DNA of 57,017 nucleotides from Thermoanaerobaculia bacterium (GTDB lineage Bacteria > Acidobacteriota > Thermoanaerobaculia > UBA5066): positions 1 through 57,017 of the forward strand of contig JAJVIN010000037.1 in the NCBI GenBank assembly GCA_022071945.1. Reading direction: 5' to 3'. The position numbers and the translations under genes were made by a program. Each line of letters starts with the position of its first letter. The stretch's first letter is position 1. Of the stretch, positions 52,619-57,017 are shown one piece after another. A model generated the notes under the pieces. That model searched no databases, was not told the origin of the DNA, and was given only the letters and a program-made list of their open reading frames with translations.

Positions 52619-53335
52619 TCAACGCGCGCGGGCCCTCAGACAGGTCCGGAACCGGCAGATTCCGCGTGAAGAGAACCAGCGGTCAATCGCCCCTACGACG
52701 GGATACGGGCTCGCGGAGAAGAACAGGTCTTCGACGACAAATCCCGCCTCCTCGACGATCTCGACCACGCGACCCGAGGTCCGCACGGCGATGTGATCGG
52801 GCTGTTGAAGTCCCGGGACGGCCGCCTTCAGTCTCTCCGCCCAGTGATCGAGATTCGGCGTGTAGATCGCGAGCCCTCCGCTCTGGACGAGGACCCGGCG
52901 AGACTCGACCAGTGCGGGAACGAGAACGTCATCCTCGACGTGCTCGACGAAGTCGGCGAGGAGGACGAGATCGAACCGGCCTCGGTCGAAGAGCCGCAGA
53001 TCCCTCGCATCAGCCTCCTCGAACGAGACGTTCCTCGTTCCGCGCCGCTCCGCCTCCCGCCGGGCCATCTCGATCGCCGTCCCGGCCGCATCGATGCCGA
53101 CGACCTCCGCCACCAGCGGCGAAAGGAAAAACGCCGTGTCGCCGCGAGCGGACCCGAGCTCGAGGACCCTCGCCGCTGGCTCGGGCCGCGAGATCCGGAT
53201 CAGCGCGGCATCCCGCTCCAGGTACTTCCGCCTGTTCCTCAGAAACCAGTGAGGCCGGTACATGCGCTCGTAGTAGGAGGCGTCGTAGACGGCGGCGTTT
53301 GGAGCGAACTCGTCCGGGGTCTTTCCCTTCTCCAC
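52619..53335 (-). CDS. Class I SAM-dependent methyltransferase (first of a pair)
   Basis: 238 residues. ARVLELGSARGDTAFFL (motif I), VVGIDAAGTAIEMARREAE, DLVLLADFVEHVEDDVLVPALVESRRVL (motif for methyltransferases of type 11), PNLDHWAERLKA. Its N-terminus YDASYYERMYRPHWFLRNRRKYLERD resembles YDPGYFEGLHPHHWFKNPPRKYEERN of the next gene, so the two are paralogues. Substrate unknown; possibly glycans or lipids. Confidence 0.85.
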   Translation of the reverse strand: MEKGKTPDEFAPNAAVYDASYYERMYRPHWFLRNRRKYLERDAALIRISRPEPAARVLELGSARGDTAFFLSPLVAEVVGIDAAGTAIEMARREAERRGTRNVSFEEADARDLRLFDRGRFDLVLLADFVEHVEDDVLVPALVESRRVLVQSGGLAIYTPNLDHWAERLKAAVPGLQQPDHIAVRTSGRVVEIVEEAGFVVEDLFFSASPYPVVGAIDRWFSSRGICRFRTCLRARAR

Positions 53336-53356
53336 CTCTTCATCCTCGCACGGCCG

Positions 53357-54097
53357 TCAGGCCGTAATCGCGCTGAGGAGGATCCGGTAGCGGAACAGAC
53401 CGCCCAGTAGGGGCAAGGGCGCCAGGAGCCGCTCGACGTGCCGGACCAGGGGGAAGGGTGAAACCGAGTACGCCACGAGGTCCGCCTGGAACCCGGACTC
53501 CTCGAGGAGTCTCAGGTAGGCCTTCGTGAACCGCACGGCGATGTGCTGCGGGAACTGCTTGAGGATGAAGTCGTGGGCCTTCATTCGCTCGACGTAATGG
53601 GCCCGGTCCGGGGTGTAGATCCCGAGCCGTCCCGCGGGTTTGAGGATCCTTCGGCATTCGCGCAGCATCGCCACGAGCGTCGGGTCGTCGATGTGCTCGA
53701 CGAGGTCGATGGCGGCCACGGCATCCACCGATGCGGTCTTCAGGGCGGAAAGGTCGGCCACGTCGGCCAGGAGCCACCGGACGTTTGCGATCCCGCGGCG
53801 CTTTCGCTCCGCCTCGGCCATCTCCAGGGCCTCGGGCGCGGCATCGACTCCAATCACCTCGGCCGCGTGAGCCGCCAGGAAGAACGAAACATCGCCGCGC
53901 GCCGAGCCGAGCTCGACGACACGCGATGTGCTCGTGGGCCTCACCACGCGGAGGACGTCCCGGTTCCGCTCCTCGTATTTGCGGGGAGGGTTCTTGAACC
54001 AGTGGTGCGGATGGAGCCCCTCGAAGTACCCGGGATCGTAAAGGTCCCGCTCGAACGTCACGAGGCCGAGTCTACCCGTCCGTACAATCCCGCTCAT
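53357..54097 (-). CDS. Class I SAM-dependent methyltransferase (second of a pair)
   Basis: 246 residues from ATG at 54097. SRVVELGSARGDVSFFL (motif I), IGVDAAPEALEMAEAERKRRG, VDAVAAIDLVEHIDDPTLVAMLRECRRIL, IYTPDRAHYVERM. Paralogue of 52619-53335, which begins 21 bases downstream. The ATG shares its CATG with the start of trmFO on the other strand; a GTG at 54061 (VTFERDLYDPG) would leave 34 bases and aligns well with the paralogue, so the true start is open. Confidence 0.84.
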   Translation of the reverse strand: MSGIVRTGRLGLVTFERDLYDPGYFEGLHPHHWFKNPPRKYEERNRDVLRVVRPTSTSRVVELGSARGDVSFFLAAHAAEVIGVDAAPEALEMAEAERKRRGIANVRWLLADVADLSALKTASVDAVAAIDLVEHIDDPTLVAMLRECRRILKPAGRLGIYTPDRAHYVERMKAHDFILKQFPQHIAVRFTKAYLRLLEESGFQADLVAYSVSPFPLVRHVERLLAPLPLLGGLFRYRILLSAITA

Positions 54098-55463
54098 GGA
54101 GTCTTCCCGTCCCAAGGTCACGATCGCCGGGGGCGGCTTCGCCGGCGTCGAGTGCGCCTACCAGCTCGCTCGCCGCGGCCACGCCGTTTCCCTCTTCGAG
54201 ATGCGCCCCAAGAAATCGACCGATGCTCACACCGGAAGTGACCTCGCGGAGATGGTCTGCTCCAATTCGTTTCGGTCGGACAACCCCGCCAACGCCGTGG
54301 GCTTGCTGAAGCGCGAGATGGAGATCGTGGGATCCCTCGTCATGGAAGAGGCGCGCAAGGCCGCCGTCCCGGCCGGCGACGCCCTGGCGGTCGACCGGAC
54401 GGTCTTCGCCGCTGGCGTGACGCGGCGGCTCGAATCGATGCCCAACGTCAAGATCCACCGGGAAGAAGTCCTCGCGCTGCCCGACCCCGGCGAGGGCCAC
54501 GTCGTGATCGCGACCGGTCCGCTCACATCCGAGCCCCTCGAAAAGGCCCTCCTCGCGGCTCTCGGAGAGACGTACCTCTACTTCTACGATTCGGTCGCCC
54601 CGATCGTGGAGGCCTCGTCTCTCGACTGCGGCCTGCTCTTTGCGGCCAGCCGGTACGGAAAGGGAGGCGGGGACGACTACCTCAATGCGCCCCTGACGCG
54701 CGAGGAGTACGAGGCCTTCGTGAAGGAACTTCTTTCGGCTGAGAAGGTCCCCTTCCACGACTTCGAGAAGGCCGTCTATTTCGAGGGGTGCCTCCCCATC
54801 GAGACGATGGCGGAACGGGGACTCGAGACCCTCCGCCACGGACCGATGAAGCCTTTCGGGCTGACGAACCCCAGGACCGGACGCGAGCCCTACGCCGTCG
54901 TCCAGCTCCGGCAGGACGACCTGGCGCGGGACCACTTCAACCTCGTCGGCTTCCAGACGAAGATGAAGACGGGCGAGCAGAAACGGGTTTTCCGGATGAT
55001 CCCGGGCCTCGCCAACGCCGAGTTCGTGAGGTACGGCTACCTCCATCGGAACACCTACATCAACGGCCCCGCGCACCTGGATCGGCTCTTCCGCTGGAAG
55101 AAGGACGAGCGCTTCTTCTTCGCCGGACAGCTCACCGGCGTCGAGGGCTACCTCGAATCGGCGGCCACCGGTCTCATCGTGGGAGCCACCATCGCCCAGA
55201 AGCTCGAGGGGAGGGACCCCGTTCCCCTTCCCTTCACGACCGCCCTGGGCGCGCTCTGCCGCCACGTTTCCGAGCCGCGCACGAGCGATTACACGCCCGC
55301 CAACGTGACGTTCGGCATCATCGACGAAACGGGTCTGCCCCAGATCCGGGACAAGGCGAGACGCCGCGAGGAGATCTGCAAGCGGGCCAAGGGTGAAATC
55401 CAGACGTGGTGCCGCGTGGCCCTTCAACACTCCCATCTGTCCGGCGAGGGGGATCGACGATAA
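54096..55463 (+). CDS. trmFO: TrmFO, folate/FAD-dependent tRNA (uracil-5-)-methyltransferase
   Basis: 455 residues. Methylates U54 of tRNA to ribothymidine using methylene-tetrahydrofolate. FAD fold [21 protein letters not shown], then [45 protein letters not shown]-like block, [80 protein letters not shown]-like end. Together these are diagnostic of TrmFO. The next gene is a small cytochrome c 31 bases downstream. Confidence 0.96.
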   Translation: [455 protein letters not shown]

Positions 55464-55494
55464 ACTCCCGCGACTTTCTGGAGGACAGATCGAG

Positions 55495-55824
55495 ATGAAG
55501 AAACTCGTTGCCGCTCTTTCATTGGCTCTTTTCGCTTCGCCCCTTCTCGCCGCCGATCCGGCGGAGGAGCGCTCCGTCACCTTCCTGCAGTACTGCGCCT
55601 TCTGCCACGGCGAAGACGGCAAGGGGAAGACGGACGAGGGCAAGAAGACCGGGGCCCGCGACCTGACGAACAAGAAGTGGCACGAGTCGGTTTCCGACGA
55701 GCGGTTGATCGCTTCGATCACCAAGGGACGGGACCGGATGCCCTCGTTCGCCGCGAAGCTGAAACCCGAGGAAATCAAGGCTCTCTTGGCCGAGGTCCGG
55801 GCCATCGGAGGCCAGAAGAAGTAG
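55495..55824 (+). CDS. Small exported c-type cytochrome
   Basis: 109 residues from ATG at 55495 (MKKLVAALSLALFASPLLAA); GGAGG lies 11 bases before. A signal peptide of about 19 residues, then one heme site CAFCH (Cys34, Cys37, His38), and the distal Met82 in GRDRMPSF. A single-domain cytochrome c5/c553-like electron carrier in the periplasm. Partners are not nearby. It is followed seven bases later by the Xer gene. Confidence 0.92.
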   Translation: MKKLVAALSLALFASPLLAADPAEERSVTFLQYCAFCHGEDGKGKTDEGKKTGARDLTNKKWHESVSDERLIASITKGRDRMPSFAAKLKPEEIKALLAEVRAIGGQKK

Positions 55825-55831
55825 GGGCCCC

Positions 55832-56758
55832 GTGCTCGAAAGCGACTTCCAGTCGTTCGTCGCCTATCTCGAAAAGGAGCGAGACGTCTCGCCCCACACG
55901 CTGAAGGCGTACCGCGCGGACGGGGAGAAGTTCCTCGAGTTCCTCACGACGGTCTTCCTTGCGAGACCGCTGGAAGAGATCGCGACCACCGAGATCGATA
56001 CCCTGGCGATCCGGTCTTTTCTCGCCTCTCTCAGAAAGCAGGGGCTCTCCAAGACGTCGATCAGCCGGCACCTCTCGTCTCTTCGAGCCCTCTTCGCTTT
56101 TCTCAAGAGAGAAGGCCGGATCGAGACGAATCCGGCCCTCCTGGTCTCGGCGCCGAAGACCGAGAAGCCTCTGCCGCACGTCCTCTCGGTGGACGAGGCG
56201 GCCGCCGTCGTCGAGGCCGGGGAGGAGGGCGAGCGCTTCGCCCTTCGCAATCACGCGGTCCTCGAGCTGCTCTACGCGACGGGTTTGCGCGTGTCGGAGC
56301 TCGTGGGCCTGAACCTCGCCGACGTCGACCTCGGCACGAAGCAGGTGAGGACGATCGGCAAGGGCCGCAAGGAGAGGATCGTCCCCTTCGGGGACAAGGC
56401 CCTCGCAAGCCTCGAGGAGTATCTGCCCCTGCGACGGGATCTCCGCCGGGGGCGGGCCTTTCGCGACCGGGATCCGCTCTTTGTCAACGCGCGCGGCACG
56501 CGCCTCACCGACCGGAGCGTCCGGCGAATCCTGGCCCAGGCCCTCTCGGAGGCCGACGTGAACCGGGACGCTTCCCCGCACTCTCTGAGGCACTCGTTCG
56601 CCACTCACCTGCTTGCGGCGGGCGCCGATCTGCGCACGATTCAGGAGCTTCTGGGCCACGCCTCGCTGGCCACGACCCAGCGCTACACGCACCTGGACGC
56701 CGAGAGGCTCCTCGAGGTCTACCGCAAGGCCCACCCGAAGGCCAAGTCAGAGGTGTGA
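55832..56758 (+). CDS. xerC: Xer-type tyrosine recombinase
   Basis: 308 residues from GTG at 55832. Xer-type chromosome-dimer resolvase, or a plasmid/phage integrase relative; full length and complete. SAM-like N domain (FVAYLEKERDVSPHTLKAYRAD), catalytic Arg153 in YATGLRVSELVGL, Lys178 in GKGRKERIVP, His250 and Arg253 in PHSLRHSFATHLL, His276 in LLGHASLATTQ, Tyr285 in RYTHLDAERL. It has the C-terminal YRKAHPKA that is typical of XerC/XerD. C or D cannot be decided. Confidence 0.9.
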   Translation: MLESDFQSFVAYLEKERDVSPHTLKAYRADGEKFLEFLTTVFLARPLEEIATTEIDTLAIRSFLASLRKQGLSKTSISRHLSSLRALFAFLKREGRIETNPALLVSAPKTEKPLPHVLSVDEAAAVVEAGEEGERFALRNHAVLELLYATGLRVSELVGLNLADVDLGTKQVRTIGKGRKERIVPFGDKALASLEEYLPLRRDLRRGRAFRDRDPLFVNARGTRLTDRSVRRILAQALSEADVNRDASPHSLRHSFATHLLAAGADLRTIQELLGHASLATTQRYTHLDAERLLEVYRKAHPKAKSEV

Positions 56759-56896
56759 GAGCAAGGATCGCCTCTGCCTGGCGAAGGTCTGGCCTCGAAG
56801 CCTCCCCTTACGAAGGGGAGGCGGCGCGTCAGGGCCGGAGGGGCCGGCCTGCTTGCCAGGAAAACCTGCTCACAAAATGGTCCGCCGCACAGACCC
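56759..56896. repeat. Solo palindromic repeat of the REPIN family
   Basis: CTCCCCTTACGAAGGGGAG at 56802-56820 with the same flank block (GGCGCGTCAGGGCCGGAGGG), matching the 51652 copy. It lies between the Xer gene and the intron end and has no partner within 150 bases. Confidence 0.65.
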
Positions 56897-57017
56897 ATAG
56901 GGGTAGGGAGAGGCCGTGAGGCCTCCCCCTCCCTCCGAACCGTACGGGCGGATTTCCCGCATACGGCTCTCCAGTTGGTGGTTTCTCATCGAGACTGACG
57001 GAGAGCGAGCCGGGCTT
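56897..57017 (-). mobile_element. 3' end of a group II intron (partial, enters from right edge)
   Basis: On the minus strand, GAGCCGTATGCGGGAAATCC continuing to CGTACGGTTC (56969-56937) is a domain V hairpin, with AGC at the start and the GAAA loop. Domain VI follows (56936-56901, GC-rich stem with bulged A) and the intron ends ...CCCCTAT at 56897. The exon resumes with GGGTCTGTGCGG. The sequence just upstream (ACCACCAACTGGA) fits the usual spacer between the RT gene and domain V. The reverse transcriptase lies outside the window. Confidence 0.85.

Overview
The window is 57 kb of GC-rich (roughly 65%) bacterial DNA, tightly packed, with about 40 genes that I can support. Several traits fit an acidobacterial or similar free-living Gram-negative chromosome, possibly of the Thermoanaerobaculia type. 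These traits are a two-component-regulator-type propeller fused to a Ser/Thr kinase, a giant RHS protein with S-layer-like repeats, many exported proteins and TrmFO. The lineage is an inference from gene style; there is no rRNA gene here to settle it. No tRNA, rRNA or CRISPR array was seen.

Layout. (1) 1-7.6 kb, minus strand: a polymorphic-toxin locus. It holds a 1924-residue RHS protein with an S-layer-like insertion and a nuclease-like C-terminus, then a candidate immunity gene, then a second short exported protein that carries only the last RHS core motif and a different tail (cut by the window edge). (2) 7.6-18 kb, minus strand: the propeller/kinase sensor, a transglutaminase/NAT-like protein, the vitamin B6 operon (MocR/PdxR-like regulator, pdxS, pdxT) with a candidate GntR-type operator, a DUF1287 protein and a large exported protein. 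(3) 18-24 kb: a membrane spermidine-synthase-like protein, a HIT protein and a hydrolase on the plus strand, then a divergent pair of HOGA-like aldolase (minus) and lactate dehydrogenase (plus). (4) 24-25.2 kb: a repeat-rich island in which a small DUF559 nuclease gene is tightly bracketed by 50-bp inverted repeats.

(5) 25.2-38.6 kb, all minus strand: acyltransferase, MalQ, pseudouridine synthase, a NitT/TauT-type ABC transporter, RidA, a GGDEF receptor, an amidase / MamK-like actin / SPOR-protein cluster, phenylalanine hydroxylase and an EVE protein. The transporter's binding protein has an in-frame UGA, at what I recall as a conserved Cys position, followed 14 nt later by a strong SECIS-like hairpin. 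I read it as a likely selenoprotein, and it is the most interesting item here. (6) 38.9-47.8 kb: recC-recB-recD in one overlapping operon. (7) 47.9-57 kb: MgtE, a PTS IIA-like protein, a GapN-type aldehyde dehydrogenase, a REPIN-like repeat pair, DedA, two related methyltransferases, TrmFO, a small cytochrome c, a Xer recombinase, and the 3' end of a group II intron entering from the right edge.

How the genes work together: the amidase, actin and SPOR genes are contiguous and translationally coupled, which suggests a cell-wall or septum role. The three transporter genes form one unit. PdxS/PdxT make pyridoxal phosphate under a regulator that itself has a PLP-binding fold. The HOGA product pyruvate (and glyoxylate) could feed the neighbouring dehydrogenase. 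The repeats and the intron show that the genome carries active or recent small mobile elements.
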